A stretch of DNA of 64,000 bases from Palleronia marisminoris (GCF_900172315.1 NZ_FWFV01000002.1:248001-312000); one strand, 5' to 3'; counted from the stretch's first letter, positions 28,715 through 37,680 are shown. Made by a program: numbers and translations. The notes: a model not told the origin generated them from the sequence alone.

Positions 28715-29697
28715 ACCAGACCCAGCTCGCGGAAGCGGGTCATCATGTCGGCCTCGGGCCGGGGGCCGATATGGCTGATGACCTCGGACGCGGCGGCCAC
28801 ACCCATCCGTCCGCACGTCTCGGAATCGCGCCCGCCGACATAGCCATAGAGGAACCCGGCCGCGAACTGATCCCCTGCCCCGGTCGCGTCCACCGGGACG
28901 ATCCGGGTCACCGGAACCTCGACCCGCGCGCCGTCCTTCAGGATCACCACCGCCTCGCCCGAGCGGGTGCAGACCACCGTGCGGCACGCCTCGGCCGCCA
29001 GGCCAAGCGCGCTGTCGAGGTCGGTCTCGTAGAGGGTGGTCCATTCCTTCTCGTTGCCGATCACGACGTCCATCTCGCCGGCGATCAGCGCCTTGAAGTC
29101 TTCGCGGTGGCGTTCGGTGCAGAACGGATCGGACAGGGTGATCCCGGCCTCGCCGCCCGCGCGGTGCATCAGCTCGGCTGCGCGGCGGAAGGCGGTCTTC
29201 CCCTCGTCCTTGTCGAACAGGTACCCTTCGAGGAACACGAACCCGCCTTTGGCGAAGGGCGCCTCGGGCACGTCATCCGCGCCCAGGTCGGCCCCCGCTC
29301 CGAGATAGGTGTTCATCGACCGCTCGCCATCCGGCGAGACGAAGATCATCGACCGCGACGTCGGCAGCGGCGCGTCGGCCACCGGCGCGTTCGGGAAGGC
29401 GATCCCATCGGCTTCCATCCCCTCGGCATAGCTGCGGCCGAGCGAATCGCCCTTCACCTTGCCGATGAACGACGATTGCAGACCCAGCTTGCCCAGTCCC
29501 GCGATGGTATTCGCCACCGACCCGCCCGGCGTCTCCGTCCGCTCGCCCATCGAGGCGTAAAGCAGCTCGGCCCGCTCGCGCTCAACCAGCTGCATGATGC
29601 CCTTCTCGATCCCCATATGCTCCAGGAAATGATCGTCGGCGCGGGCGATGACGTCGACGATAGCATTGCCGATGCCGATGACGTGGGGCGTGGTCAT
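28711..29697 (-). CDS. PfkB-family kinase, probable adenosine kinase
   Basis: The 328-residue protein has the PfkB fold. The N-terminus is IGIGNAIVDVIARADD, GGSVANTIAGLGKLG is at about 54-68, and the C-terminal anion-hole/catalytic motif DATGAGDQFAAGFLYG (about 279-294) carries the catalytic Asp. The nucleoside-kinase-like N-terminus favours adenosine kinase, as commonly annotated in alphaproteobacteria, but another sugar or nucleoside is possible. Its start overlaps the nth stop by ATGA, so it is translated with nth. Confidence 0.87.
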   Translation of the reverse strand: MTTPHVIGIGNAIVDVIARADDHFLEHMGIEKGIMQLVERERAELLYASMGERTETPGGSVANTIAGLGKLGLQSSFIGKVKGDSLGRSYAEGMEADGIAFPNAPVADAPLPTSRSMIFVSPDGERSMNTYLGAGADLGADDVPEAPFAKGGFVFLEGYLFDKDEGKTAFRRAAELMHRAGGEAGITLSDPFCTERHREDFKALIAGEMDVVIGNEKEWTTLYETDLDSALGLAAEACRTVVCTRSGEAVVILKDGARVEVPVTRIVPVDATGAGDQFAAGFLYGYVGGRDSETCGRMGVAAASEVISHIGPRPEADMMTRFRELGLV

Positions 29698-30338
29698 TGG
29701 GTCTTCTCCTCGTAGGGGCAGAGGTCGCGGATCAGGCAGGCCGGGCATTTCGGCTTGCGCGCGACGCAAGTGTAGCGGCCGTGCAGGATCAGCCAATGAT
29801 GGGCATGCTGCGCAAATTCGGCCGGCACGTTGTCTTCCAGGGCACGCTCGACCGCGACCACGTCCTTGCCGGGTGCGATCCGGGTGCGGTTGCCGACGCG
29901 GAAGATGTGGGTGTCGACGGCCTGCGCGGGATACCTGAACCACATGTTCAGCACCACGTTTGCGGTCTTGCGCCCCACCCCGGGCAGACCTTCCAGCGCC
30001 GCGCGGGACGAGGGCACCTCGCCGCCATATTCCTCGACGAGGATACGGCTCAGCTTCATCACGTTCTTCGCCTTGTTGCGGAACAGGCCGATGGTCTTGA
30101 TGTGCTCGGTCAGCCCCTCTTCGCCCAGGTCCAGCATCTTCTGTGGCGTGTCCGCGATCGCAAACAGCGCGCGGGTGGCCTTGTTCACCCCGGCATCAGT
30201 GGCCTGCGCCGACAGCGCCACGGCGACCACCAGCGTGTAGACGTTCACATGCTCCAGCTCGCCCTCGGGTTCGGGCTCGGCATCGCGGAAGCGGGTGAAG
30301 ATCTCCTTCTGGAGCGGATATGGAAGCGGCTTGGCCAT
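29694..30338 (-). CDS. nth: Endonuclease III (DNA glycosylase/AP lyase)
   Basis: This enzyme removes oxidised pyrimidines. The 214-residue protein has helix-hairpin-helix LPGVGRKTANVV with catalytic K124, catalytic D142 in VDTHIFRV, and the [4Fe-4S] ligands C191, C198, C201 and C207 (C-x6-C-x2-C-x5-C). The length equals the family norm (E. coli 211). It is the first gene of a two-gene unit with the PfkB kinase. Confidence 0.97.
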   Translation of the reverse strand: MAKPLPYPLQKEIFTRFRDAEPEPEGELEHVNVYTLVVAVALSAQATDAGVNKATRALFAIADTPQKMLDLGEEGLTEHIKTIGLFRNKAKNVMKLSRILVEEYGGEVPSSRAALEGLPGVGRKTANVVLNMWFRYPAQAVDTHIFRVGNRTRIAPGKDVVAVERALEDNVPAEFAQHAHHWLILHGRYTCVARKPKCPACLIRDLCPYEEKTQ

Positions 30339-30461
30339 CGGCCCGCTTCTGCCCCGAAGGCCGGTCCGGTGGCAAGCGCGGGGCGTCGGGTATTTGATCG
30401 ATGACAGCTATTGCGCAGGAATCAGGTCGCGGCGATCGGACACCCGGCGTAGCTTCCTCTC

Positions 30462-31298
30462 ATGACCCAGATGCAGAACATCGAAACCCACTACCACTGG
30501 CAGCTGATGCGCCGGGCGATCGAGCGGCTGGACACGGGACGCGAGATGACCCTTGAAGAGATCGCGGCCGAGATGACCCTCAGCCCCGCCCATTTCCAGC
30601 GCCTGTTCTCTCGCTGGGCTGGAATATCGCCCAAGCGGTTCCAGCAGTTCCTGACCCTCGGCCACGCCAAGCGCCTGCTGGCCGAACGGCACACGCTGAT
30701 CGACACGAGCGGCGAGCTTGGCCTCTCCGGCACCTCGCGTCTGCACGACCTGTTCCTCAGGTGGGAGGCGATGAGCCCTGGCACCTATGCCCGCAAGGGC
30801 GAGGGGCTGACGATCGCCTATGCTTCCGCCAACTGCCCCTTCGGACGGATGCTGGCCATGGCGACGCCGCAAGGCCTCGCCGGCCTCGCCTTCACCGAGG
30901 AAAGCGGCGACGAGGCCGCCTTTGCCGATCTCTGCGGCCGCTGGCCCGCGGCAACCTACGTCGAGGACGACGCGGCGCTCGCCCCTCATTTCACCGCCAT
31001 CTCCCAAGGCGGCGAATCCCGGCTGCACCTCATGGGCGGACCGTTCCAGATCAAGGTGTGGGAGGCGCTGTTGGCGATCCCCGAGGGCCGCGTGACCACC
31101 TACTCCGAAATCGCCCGCGCCATCGGCCATCCCAAGGCGCACCGCGCGGTCGGCACGGCCGTGGGACGTAATCCGATTTCGTGGCTGATCCCCTGCCACC
31201 GGGCGCTCCGCCAGTCGGGCGAGTTGGGGGGGTATCACTGGGGCCTGCCGGTCAAGCGCGCATTGCTGGCCGACGAGGCCGCGCGCACCGGCTTCTGA
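30462..31298 (+). CDS. AraC-domain / methylated-DNA cysteine methyltransferase fusion (Ada-like)
   Basis: The 278-residue protein has an AraC-type HTH (about 30-112, with LSPAHFQRLFSRWAGISPKRF and SGTSRLHDLFLRW). It is fused to an O6-methylguanine-DNA methyltransferase domain (about 118-278) with the acceptor C245 in the PCHR motif and FQIKVWEALLAIPEGRVTTYSEIA. The N-terminal Ada zinc domain that repairs phosphotriesters is absent, so the inducer route of E. coli Ada cannot operate. It repairs alkylated guanine and may regulate genes. Confidence 0.94.
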   Translation: MTQMQNIETHYHWQLMRRAIERLDTGREMTLEEIAAEMTLSPAHFQRLFSRWAGISPKRFQQFLTLGHAKRLLAERHTLIDTSGELGLSGTSRLHDLFLRWEAMSPGTYARKGEGLTIAYASANCPFGRMLAMATPQGLAGLAFTEESGDEAAFADLCGRWPAATYVEDDAALAPHFTAISQGGESRLHLMGGPFQIKVWEALLAIPEGRVTTYSEIARAIGHPKAHRAVGTAVGRNPISWLIPCHRALRQSGELGGYHWGLPVKRALLADEAARTGF

Positions 31299-31402
31299 GG
31301 CAGCGAAAACACGCCGTTCACGAGGAATTCTCTGGGAACCGGCAGGCCTTGGCCTATATTACTAAGCCGAGATGTGCGTCTCGCAAAATTCAGAGGACAT
31401 TC

Positions 31403-32062
31403 ATGATTTCCTTCAAGACTCCGCTCGCCGTTGGCCTGCCCTGCGTTCTGCTGCTGTCGGCCTGCGTGACCTCCACCGGCCCCACCGACCCCAACCGCAC
31501 CCGTCAGGGCGCGCTGATCGGCTCGGTCGGCGGTGCTCTCGCCGGTGCCGCGCTCGACGCCGACGACAGCAATGACCGCCTGCGCAACGCTGCCATCGGA
31601 GCCGTGGTCGGCGGCGGTGCCGGCGCTGCTGGCGGTGCCTTCCTCGACGCGCAGGAGCGCGAACTGCGCCAGCAGCTGGGTACGGGCATCGTGATCCAGA
31701 ACACCGGCGATGCGCTGATCGTGCGCCTGCCGCAGGACATCCTGTTCGCCACCGACAGCGCTGCGGTGCAAGGGGGCCTGCGCGACGACCTGCAACTGCT
31801 CGCCAACAGCCTGCAGAAGTACAACGCGTCGACCGTCGAGATCCAGGGCCACACCGACAATACCGGTGCCGCCGCCTACAACCAGGACCTGTCCGAGCGT
31901 CGCGCCCAGGCCGTCAGCTCGATCCTGATCCAGAACGGTGTTTCGCCAGCGCGTCTTCGCGCCGTCGGCTATGGCGAGAACCAGCCGATCGCGTCGAACC
32001 TCACCGCCGAGGGCCGTCAGCAGAACCGCCGCGTCGCCGTGGTCATCCGCCCGACGAACTGA
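31403..32062 (+). CDS. OmpA-family outer-membrane lipoprotein (YiaD-like)
   Basis: The 219-residue protein has signal sequence and lipobox LLSAC (about 14-18). It continues with a Gly-rich region with two glycine-zipper-like stretches (GALIGSVGGALAGAA and AAIGAVVGGGAGAAGG) and a C-terminal OmpA peptidoglycan-binding domain with EIQGHTDNTGAAAYNQDLSERRAQAV and GYGENQPIASN. It is probably anchored in the outer membrane and binds peptidoglycan. ATG 31403 follows GAGGACATTC. An upstream extension in frame covers the promoter region and is rejected. Confidence 0.94.
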   Translation: MISFKTPLAVGLPCVLLLSACVTSTGPTDPNRTRQGALIGSVGGALAGAALDADDSNDRLRNAAIGAVVGGGAGAAGGAFLDAQERELRQQLGTGIVIQNTGDALIVRLPQDILFATDSAAVQGGLRDDLQLLANSLQKYNASTVEIQGHTDNTGAAAYNQDLSERRAQAVSSILIQNGVSPARLRAVGYGENQPIASNLTAEGRQQNRRVAVVIRPTN

Positions 32063-32082
32063 TCTCACCGGCGATCGCAACG

Positions 32083-32119
32083 AAAAGGCCCCGTCGCGCA
32101 TCCCGCGCCGGGGCCTTTT
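32083..32119. terminator. Bidirectional intrinsic terminator
   Basis: AAAAGGCCCCG pairs with CGGGGCCTTTT (11 bp) around GTCGCGCATCCCGCGC-type loop sequence. A-run on one side and T-run on the other serve both the OmpA lipoprotein gene (plus) and the F0 operon (minus). Confidence 0.85.
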
Positions 32120-32151
32120 CAGTTCGGGTCGGGCCGGTGGCGATACGAAAG

Positions 32152-32178
32152 AAAAAGCCCCGGCGCGCGCGCCGAGGC
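32152..32178 (-). terminator. Intrinsic terminator after the ATP synthase F0 operon
   Basis: On the minus strand a GC-rich hairpin (GCCTCGGC / GCCGGGGC with one G-U pair) is followed by TTTTT. It lies 28 bases after the atpF stop. Confidence 0.75.
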
Positions 32179-32205
32179 CCTTCCATCTGCCATGAAACAG
32201 CGAAG

Positions 32206-32763
32206 TCAGTGAAGCTTGCGACCAACCGTGTCGATCGACTGGTCGACCAGCGTGGCCGACCGGTTCGCGTCCATCTGCTCGCTCAGAACCTGCCGCGCGG
32301 CGGCGACGGCGACGTCGACGGCCTCGTTGCGAACCCGGCGCTTGGCGTCGTCTTCAGCCTGCGCGATCTGGTCCTTCGCAGCGGCCAGGCGACGCTCGAT
32401 CGAGCGGTCCAGCTCTTTCCGCGACTCTTCGGCCTGGACCTTCGCGTCCTCGCGAGCCGAGGTAACGATGCGGTGCGCCTGGTCCTGCACCTCTTTCTGC
32501 TTGCGCTCGTACGAGGCCAGCAGCGTCTGCGCCTCTTCGCGCAGCTGGCGCGCCTCGGCGAGGTCGGACTTGATCCCCGCGGCGCGGTTGTCGAGCATCT
32601 TCAGCAGCGTGGAGGGGACCTTGTAGTACAGGATGATCCCCACGAAGACGAGGAAACCGAGCCACACGACGAAGTTGGTGTTGTTCAGCGAGAAGAACGG
32701 CCCCGTCGCGGCAAGCGCGGGGGCCGGGGCGGCAAGGGCCGCGGCGGTCAGGATACGGCGCAT
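32206..32763 (-). CDS. atpF: ATP synthase F0 subunit b
   Basis: This peripheral-stalk subunit has 185 residues. A hydrophobic N-terminal segment precedes the membrane helix NFVVWLGFLVFVGIILYY (about 30-47); a long charged coiled-coil helix (about 50-185) follows. The extra hydrophobic N-terminal 20 residues with LAAPAPALAA resemble a signal sequence, a feature seen in some alphaproteobacterial b subunits. Its start overlaps the stop of the b' gene by one base (TGATG). Confidence 0.95.
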   Translation of the reverse strand: MRRILTAAALAAPAPALAATGPFFSLNNTNFVVWLGFLVFVGIILYYKVPSTLLKMLDNRAAGIKSDLAEARQLREEAQTLLASYERKQKEVQDQAHRIVTSAREDAKVQAEESRKELDRSIERRLAAAKDQIAQAEDDAKRRVRNEAVDVAVAAARQVLSEQMDANRSATLVDQSIDTVGRKLH

Positions 32764-33308
32764 CAGGCGGCTCCTCCCATCTTGTCGTTAACGGCACGGC
32801 TGATCCGCTGGCTGTCGGCCTCGCCGCCAAGGGCGTTGACGAGGGCTTCGGCGGTCTCGCGCGCGATCTGCTCGACATTGGCCGTGGCGCTGTCGCGGAT
32901 CTCGGCGATGCGGGTCTCGCTTTCGGCCAGCTGCTCGGCGATCTGGGCGTCCGCGCGCTCCATGGCGCGGTTCAGATCGGCCTGCTGCGCGGCGCGGTTC
33001 TCTTCGACGATGCGATTTGCCTCGACGCGGGCATCGGCCAGCGACTTGTCGTAGGCCTTCTCGGCCTCGGACGCCTTCAGCTTCAGCTCTTCGGCGGCGG
33101 CGATGTCATTGGTGATCGTCCCCTGCCGCTCGGCCAGGACGGCCCCGATCCGGGGCAGCGCGACGCGCGACAGGATGAAATAGATCGCGACCAGCGCGAT
33201 GATGAGCCAGAAGATCTGGTTCGGATAGGACGAAGGGTCGAGCTGCGGCATACCGGAGGCGACGGCGTCGCCTTCGCCCAGCACGGACTCTCTCGGATCG
33301 GTAGCCAT
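32763..33308 (-). CDS. atpF': ATP synthase F0 subunit b'
   Basis: The 181-residue b' subunit has membrane helix QIFWLIIALVAIYFILS (about 31-47) and a long helical tail with EENRAAQQADLNRAMERADA. It forms a heterodimeric stalk with b, typical of alphaproteobacteria and photosynthetic bacteria. The start ATG 33308 (MATDPRES) follows GGGAGACG; a 13-residue extension is less likely. Confidence 0.93.
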   Translation of the reverse strand: MATDPRESVLGEGDAVASGMPQLDPSSYPNQIFWLIIALVAIYFILSRVALPRIGAVLAERQGTITNDIAAAEELKLKASEAEKAYDKSLADARVEANRIVEENRAAQQADLNRAMERADAQIAEQLAESETRIAEIRDSATANVEQIARETAEALVNALGGEADSQRISRAVNDKMGGAA

Positions 33309-33382
33309 CGGCGTCTCCCTGGAAACGGTCGTCCGGGGGCCCGTCATGCAGGCCCCCGGAATTCGGAGAGGTCAGGCGTCGC

Positions 33383-33619
33383 TCAGACGGCGAACATCAG
33401 CAGCAGCGCGACGAGGAACGAGAAGATCCCCAGCGCTTCGGCAAAGGCGATGCCGATGAACAGCGTGGCGGTCTGCGACGCGGCAGCCGACGGGTTGCGC
33501 AGGGCGCCGTTCAGGAAGTTCGCCGCAACGTTGCCGACGCCGAGCGCCGCGATGCCGGAACCCAGGCCCGCAAGGCCCGCACCGATGAACTGACCCAGGG
33601 TCGAAATATCGCCTTCCAT
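33383..33619 (-). CDS. atpE: ATP synthase F0 subunit c (rotor ring)
   Basis: The 78-residue hairpin protein has two helices (about 8-32 and 50-76) with a polar loop RNPSA and the proton-carrying carboxylate E61 in FAEALG. Glycine-rich packing in helix 1 ([15 protein letters not shown]) is typical. The start MEGDIS follows a strong GGAGAG. A longer upstream reading spans the intergenic spacer and is rejected. Confidence 0.97.
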   Translation of the reverse strand: MEGDISTLGQFIGAGLAGLGSGIAALGVGNVAANFLNGALRNPSAAASQTATLFIGIAFAEALGIFSFLVALLLMFAV

Positions 33620-33680
33620 TGAACTCTCTCCTTGGTTGGAAGTGGCGTGAGACACGCGGATGAGCCCGCGCGCCGCAACT

Positions 33681-34490
33681 TTAGTGATGGGGGTGAAGCG
33701 CGTCCTTGAGGTAGACGCAGGTAAGGATGGTGAACACGTAGGCCTGGATGAAGGCCACGAGCACCTCGAGCGCGAAGATCGCCGTGATGGCCAGGATCGG
33801 CACGATCGAGAAGATGCCAAGCGCGCCGGCAAAGCCCGCAAACACCTTGAGCACCGCGTGACCGGCCATGATGTTGCCGGCAAGACGGATGGAGTGGCTG
33901 ACGGGGCGCACGAAGTAGGACACGAGCTCGATGATCGCGAGGATCGGGCGCAGCGCCAGCGGCGCGGACGAGACCCAGAACAGGCGCAGGAAGCTCGCCC
34001 CGTTCAGCACGAAGCCCAGGATCGTCACGCCGAGGAACACGATCAGCGCCAGCACCGCGGTGACGGCGATGTGCGAGGTCGGCGAGAAGCTCATCGGGAT
34101 GAGGGCAAGGAAGTTCGCCAGCACGATGAACATGAACAGCGTCATGATGTAGGGGAAATACTTGACCGCATCGCGGCCCGTCACGTCCTCGACCATCTTG
34201 TAGATGAAGCCGTAGGCCAGTTCGGCCACCGATTGCGCACGGCCCGGGATGACCGAGCGGCCGCGGGTGCCGAGGACAAGCAGCAGCGCCGTGCAGAGAA
34301 CGACGATCAGCATCCACAGCGCGGCGTTGGTCAGGGTGAACATGCCCACGGCGCCGTCCGAGAACAGCGGCTGCACGATGAACTGGTCCATCGGGTGGAT
34401 GTTGAAGCCCGAGCCGCCCTCATGCGCGACTATCTCGCCCGCGTGGAGCGCGCCGTTGTCAACTATCGTCGCGGCTTCGTGCTGCGCCAT
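33681..34490 (-). CDS. atpB: ATP synthase F0 subunit a
   Basis: The 269-residue proton channel subunit has five to six membrane helices. It contains the essential stator arginine in [15 protein letters not shown] (about 208-222) and the N-terminal [12 protein letters not shown] typical for the family. The ATG at 34490 (MAQHE) is chosen; an ATG six codons upstream (34508) is also possible. The start lies inside the atpI gene, an overlap of 32 bases in a different frame, which is unusual but conserved-looking reading continues in both. Confidence 0.94.
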   Translation of the reverse strand: MAQHEAATIVDNGALHAGEIVAHEGGSGFNIHPMDQFIVQPLFSDGAVGMFTLTNAALWMLIVVLCTALLLVLGTRGRSVIPGRAQSVAELAYGFIYKMVEDVTGRDAVKYFPYIMTLFMFIVLANFLALIPMSFSPTSHIAVTAVLALIVFLGVTILGFVLNGASFLRLFWVSSAPLALRPILAIIELVSYFVRPVSHSIRLAGNIMAGHAVLKVFAGFAGALGIFSIVPILAITAIFALEVLVAFIQAYVFTILTCVYLKDALHPHH

Positions 34491-34815
34491 CGTCGTCCCT
34501 CGTCTCATCGGGCGGCGTCCCGCCCAGCTTCACATCCTTCGCGGTCCGCAGCATCACGTTGATGCCGGCCGCAAAGCCCACGAACACGAACAGCACCAGG
34601 AAGATCGGCATTGTGCCGAACAGGCTGTCCAGCCCGTACCCGATGCCAAGTCCCATGACCAATCCGGTCACGAGCTCGATGACCATCCGGTAAGCCACTT
34701 CGGCCCCCGAATAGCCCTGCCCCGACGTGCTGGGCGGAGGCGTGTCGCGACGCTTGCGCTCGGCCAGCCGCTTCTCGAGCGCCGCCATGCGGGAGCGCGT
34801 CTCCTCGTCCACCAT
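34459..34815 (-). CDS. atpI: ATP synthase accessory protein I
   Basis: The 118-residue protein has an N-terminal charged part followed by two helices (about 45-65, [22 protein letters not shown], and 73-92, [16 protein letters not shown]) and an acidic tail. This AtpI/gene 1 architecture helps c-ring assembly. It is the first gene of the F0 operon. ATG 34815 (MVDEET) is preferred over upstream frames because a promoter region follows. Its 3' end overlaps atpB by 32 bases. Confidence 0.9.
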   Translation of the reverse strand: MVDEETRSRMAALEKRLAERKRRDTPPPSTSGQGYSGAEVAYRMVIELVTGLVMGLGIGYGLDSLFGTMPIFLVLFVFVGFAAGINVMLRTAKDVKLGGTPPDETRDDDGAARSRDDS

Positions 34816-34997
34816 GGGGGCATCCCCTCGACGTTCGACGCGGACCCTATGGCGGGGGGTCGGAACCGTCAAGGCAGGTAAAACCTTTGCTTGTCAGTGG
34901 CTTGCCTGCCGCGACCGTCCCGCGCCATATTCAACGTTCCGGTTGAACATCATGCGAAACCGCTTGTCAGCGCCGCGGGAGGCGGCGATGGAGGGTC

Positions 34998-35336
34998 ATG
35001 CCCGATCCGCTCGACCTTGCCTTCGCCGCGCTGGCCGACCCGACGCGGCGCCGCATCCTTGCGATGCTGCTCGAGGACGACATGGCGGTGACGGATGTGG
35101 CGGCCCCCTTCACCGTCTCGCTGGCCGCGATCTCGAAGCACCTGGCGATCCTCACCCGCGCGGGGCTCGTCAGCCAGGAGCGGCGTGGTCGGGTCGTGTG
35201 GTGCAAGCTGGAACCCGACGCCCTGCGCATCGCGAGCGTATGGATGCAAGGCTTCGGCCAATTCGATGCGGTCGAGCTCGACCAGCTCGAACGCCTGCTG
35301 TCCGCCGAGCGGCTTTTGCCTCCTGCGGACGACTAG
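34998..35336 (+). CDS. ArsR-family helix-turn-helix regulator
   Basis: The 112-residue protein has the winged-helix pattern AFAALADPTRRRILAMLLEDD with recognition helix in FTVSLAAISKHLAILTRAGL (about 38-57) and no metal cysteines. It is monocistronic here; no SRPBCC partner follows. It is divergent from the F0 operon and convergent with the LysR gene, with which it shares CTAG as overlapping stops. Its ligand and targets are unknown. Confidence 0.9.
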   Translation: MPDPLDLAFAALADPTRRRILAMLLEDDMAVTDVAAPFTVSLAAISKHLAILTRAGLVSQERRGRVVWCKLEPDALRIASVWMQGFGQFDAVELDQLERLLSAERLLPPADD

Positions 35337-36217
35337 CGCACCACGCCTTCCCAGTCGGCGGCAGCCTTCTTGAGGTGCCGCAGGAAGCTTTGCACCTTCG
35401 TGCTCCGGTGCAGGTCCACATGTGTGACCAGCCAAAGCGATACGCTCCACTCCTCGCGCGGCGGCATGACCTCGACCAGCCCTCTCGCATTGGACGGCGT
35501 CGAGAACCCCAACCCCGCCCCGGCCCGCACCGCGTCCAGCATCACGCGCGCCTCCGTCGTGCGCAGAACGGTCCGCGCCTCGGGCACCGTCCGCGCCATC
35601 CACTGGTAGAACGGCGCGCGCGACGCGGCATCCTCGGGGCCGACGAAACCATGCCCGGCGAGCTCGGCATCGGTGCGCGGCAGGCCGTGTCGATCGAGGT
35701 AATTCTGCGCAGCATAGAGCGCGAAGGCGAGCCGCCCCAGGGGCTGCACCACGTTGTCAGGGTCGTCGGGCGCGTTGCCCGCCCGGATCGCCACATGCGC
35801 CTCGCCGTATTCCAGGCGGAACACCCGGTCGCCGTGGAGCGCGTGAATCGTGACATCGCGATGCGCCTGCTGGAAGTCCACGAGGGCGGGCGTCAGGAGG
35901 TTCGACAGGATTTCCAGCGACGTGACAACCAGATCCCCCGCGACCCCCTCGCCCTTGCCCTTCAGCCGCCCGGCGAGCTGCGCGAACTGGTCGTCAGTGG
36001 CCTGTGCCACGCGCAGCAGGTCGTGCCCGGCTTCGGTCGCGGTGTAGCCCCGCGCGTGCCGCTGGAACAGCTTGACGCCCAACTGCCCCTCGAGCGCGTC
36101 GATGTGACGGATCACCGTGGCGTGATGCACGCCCAGGGCCTGCGCCGCTCCGCTGACCGTACCGATCCGCGCCACCTGATAGGCAGTGCGGACTTCGTCC
36201 CAAGTCGAAATGGCCAT
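35333..36217 (-). CDS. LysR-family transcriptional regulator
   Basis: This 294-residue protein has N-terminal HTH VSGAAQALGVHHATVIRHIDALEGQLGVKLFQR (about 21-53, in parts) and a C-terminal periplasmic-binding-like effector domain. It is divergent from the small secreted protein gene at 36328 across 110 bases, and LysR proteins commonly act on the divergent gene. The HTH carries HHATVIRH rather than the common qpavS.qI, as in the Rhodobacteraceae subgroup annotated as LysR. No ligand can be inferred. Confidence 0.92.
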   Translation of the reverse strand: MAISTWDEVRTAYQVARIGTVSGAAQALGVHHATVIRHIDALEGQLGVKLFQRHARGYTATEAGHDLLRVAQATDDQFAQLAGRLKGKGEGVAGDLVVTSLEILSNLLTPALVDFQQAHRDVTIHALHGDRVFRLEYGEAHVAIRAGNAPDDPDNVVQPLGRLAFALYAAQNYLDRHGLPRTDAELAGHGFVGPEDAASRAPFYQWMARTVPEARTVLRTTEARVMLDAVRAGAGLGFSTPSNARGLVEVMPPREEWSVSLWLVTHVDLHRSTKVQSFLRHLKKAAADWEGVVR

Positions 36218-36327
36218 TATTCTCGTCTGTGCTTTGGTGAACAGATGCCGGCGGATTACGAGCCTTATCTGCGCTTGTCCAGCTTCCTAGATGATCCTCA
36301 CTACTTAACACAAAAGAGAGATTAGCC

Positions 36328-36561
36328 ATGAAACGCACCATCGCAGCAACCGCCCTCGCCCTCGTCGCCCTCTCCGCGCCCGCCTTTGCGCAGACCGCCC
36401 CGACGTCCGGCGTCTACCCGGTTCCGAGCCCCGCGTCCGCGCAGCAGACCCGCGACTCGAACGGCTTCCGCATCGCCGACGTGACGAGCGCGCATTCTCC
36501 CCGCGTTCAGAAGATCTTCGACGAGCTCCGCGCCGAAAAAGGCACGGGTACCACCCATTGA
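36328..36561 (+). CDS. Small secreted protein of unknown function
   Basis: The 77-residue product has a signal peptide (LALVALSAPAFAQ, cleavage near residue 22). The short mature chain is hydrophilic and contains NGFRIADVTSAHSPRVQKIFDELRAE. No family is recognised. AAAGAGAG precedes the start. The promoter region is shared with the divergent LysR gene, so expression may be LysR-controlled; that is inference. Confidence 0.8.
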   Translation: MKRTIAATALALVALSAPAFAQTAPTSGVYPVPSPASAQQTRDSNGFRIADVTSAHSPRVQKIFDELRAEKGTGTTH

Positions 36562-36627
36562 GGTCGGTCACGGAACCCATTGCGGGAGGGCATGGTTTCC
36601 TTGCCAATCATTGACAGGAGCTGTGCC

Positions 36628-37209
36628 ATGACCCCGACCGCCCGCAATATCGCCCTCGCCGCGGCGGCCACCATTCTTCCGGCCGCTGCGGCAGCTCTGA
36701 CCTATCCCGACCGCACCCGCCGGCTTGGCCACACCATTGGCGACCGCGTGTCCTCTCTTTTCGATGACAGCCTCTTCAAGACCGACTCGCACATCCGCGG
36801 CGCGCGCCACACCATCGGCGACCGCGCGCATGACGTGTACGACGCCACCGCCGCCGAACTCGAAGACCGCACCCGCCGCATCATGCGCAGCCTCGACGAG
36901 CTGGCGCACCGGCTCGATCCGCGCGACCTCGACGACAGCTACGATACGCCGCGGGTTTCGCCGCTGACGATCATCGGCGGCGGCATCGCCGCGGCGCTGG
37001 TCGTGCCGACGGTGCTGACGGCGATCTTCGCGCCGCAGAAGCTGCGCAGCGCCCGCGATGCGGTGGCCGGCTATTTCACGAGCGAGGAAGAGATTGCAGA
37101 GGAATTGAACCGCGTCACCGACCGCCTGAACTCCCTCTCGGCCGATCTCGACAAGCAGCGGTCGAGCAATTTCGACGACGTCGTGAATGCCGCCAAGAAG
37201 GATGATTGA
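36628..37209 (+). CDS. Membrane-anchored helical protein of unknown function
   Basis: The 193-residue protein has an N-terminal hydrophobic stretch (NIALAAAATILPAAAAAL, about 6-23), amphipathic repeats RTRRLGHTIGDRVSSLFDD and IRGARHTIGDRAHDVYDA (two related HTIGDR units), a membrane helix IIGGGIAAALVVPTVLTAIFA (about 114-134) and a C-terminal coiled coil. It has CAGGAG before ATG 36628. The two HTIGDR repeats hint at apolipoprotein-like membrane-surface helices. No family recognised. Confidence 0.78.
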   Translation: MTPTARNIALAAAATILPAAAAALTYPDRTRRLGHTIGDRVSSLFDDSLFKTDSHIRGARHTIGDRAHDVYDATAAELEDRTRRIMRSLDELAHRLDPRDLDDSYDTPRVSPLTIIGGGIAAALVVPTVLTAIFAPQKLRSARDAVAGYFTSEEEIAEELNRVTDRLNSLSADLDKQRSSNFDDVVNAAKKDD

Positions 37210-37537
37210 CCGCGCCGGCCCGGTGTTGCGCGCCGGGCTGACGCTCGTCTTCCTCTATTTCGGCATCGAAAAGCTCCTCGGCCAGCCCTCAATCGTGGCG
37301 CTTTACGCGGAAACGGGGCTCGGCCAGTGGCCGCGTTACGTCGCCGGCGCGATCGAGACGGTGTCCGCCCTGATCCTCTGGACCGCCGCCGCGCCCGTGG
37401 GTGCGTTGGCGCTGATGGTGGTGACCGTGACGGGTTTCGCCGCCCGCGTCCTCTTCGTCGGCCCGCCGCTCGTGCACCTGCTGGCGCTCTTCATTCTTGC
37501 GACGACGCTTCTGGTGATCGACTTGCGTCGCAGTTGA
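37202..37537 (+). CDS. DoxX-like small membrane protein
   Basis: The 111-residue protein has four helices and the DoxX-type pattern RAGLTLVFLYFGIEKLLG (about 8-25), GQWPRYVAGAIETVSALIL and LLALFILATTLLVIDL. The start at 37202 overlaps the preceding stop by 8 bases, so it is coupled to the upstream gene. Family members have unclear, possibly redox-related roles. Confidence 0.82.
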   Translation: MIDRAGPVLRAGLTLVFLYFGIEKLLGQPSIVALYAETGLGQWPRYVAGAIETVSALILWTAAAPVGALALMVVTVTGFAARVLFVGPPLVHLLALFILATTLLVIDLRRS

Positions 37538-37680
37538 CACCGGCCCCTCACTCTCATATCTGAGCGTCGTTTCCGGGAGTCTCAGGCTTCCGGTCCCGGC
37601 GCTTTGCCGGGATCGCCCCCCGCCAGCGAGTTTCGCCCGCGGGGGCGAATTCCGTATGAAACCAAGGGGGCACCCGCGCC

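Noticed and set aside
26899-29715. A 938-codon frame across the TRAP permease and the kinase gene
   Set aside because: It spans two real genes in other frames and orientations, and its translation is Arg/Gly/Pro-rich as expected for shadow frames.
37560-37680. 4.5S RNA upstream of ffh
   Set aside because: Hairpins are present (GTCCCGGCGCTTTGCCGGGATC) but the conserved SRP RNA loop is not seen.
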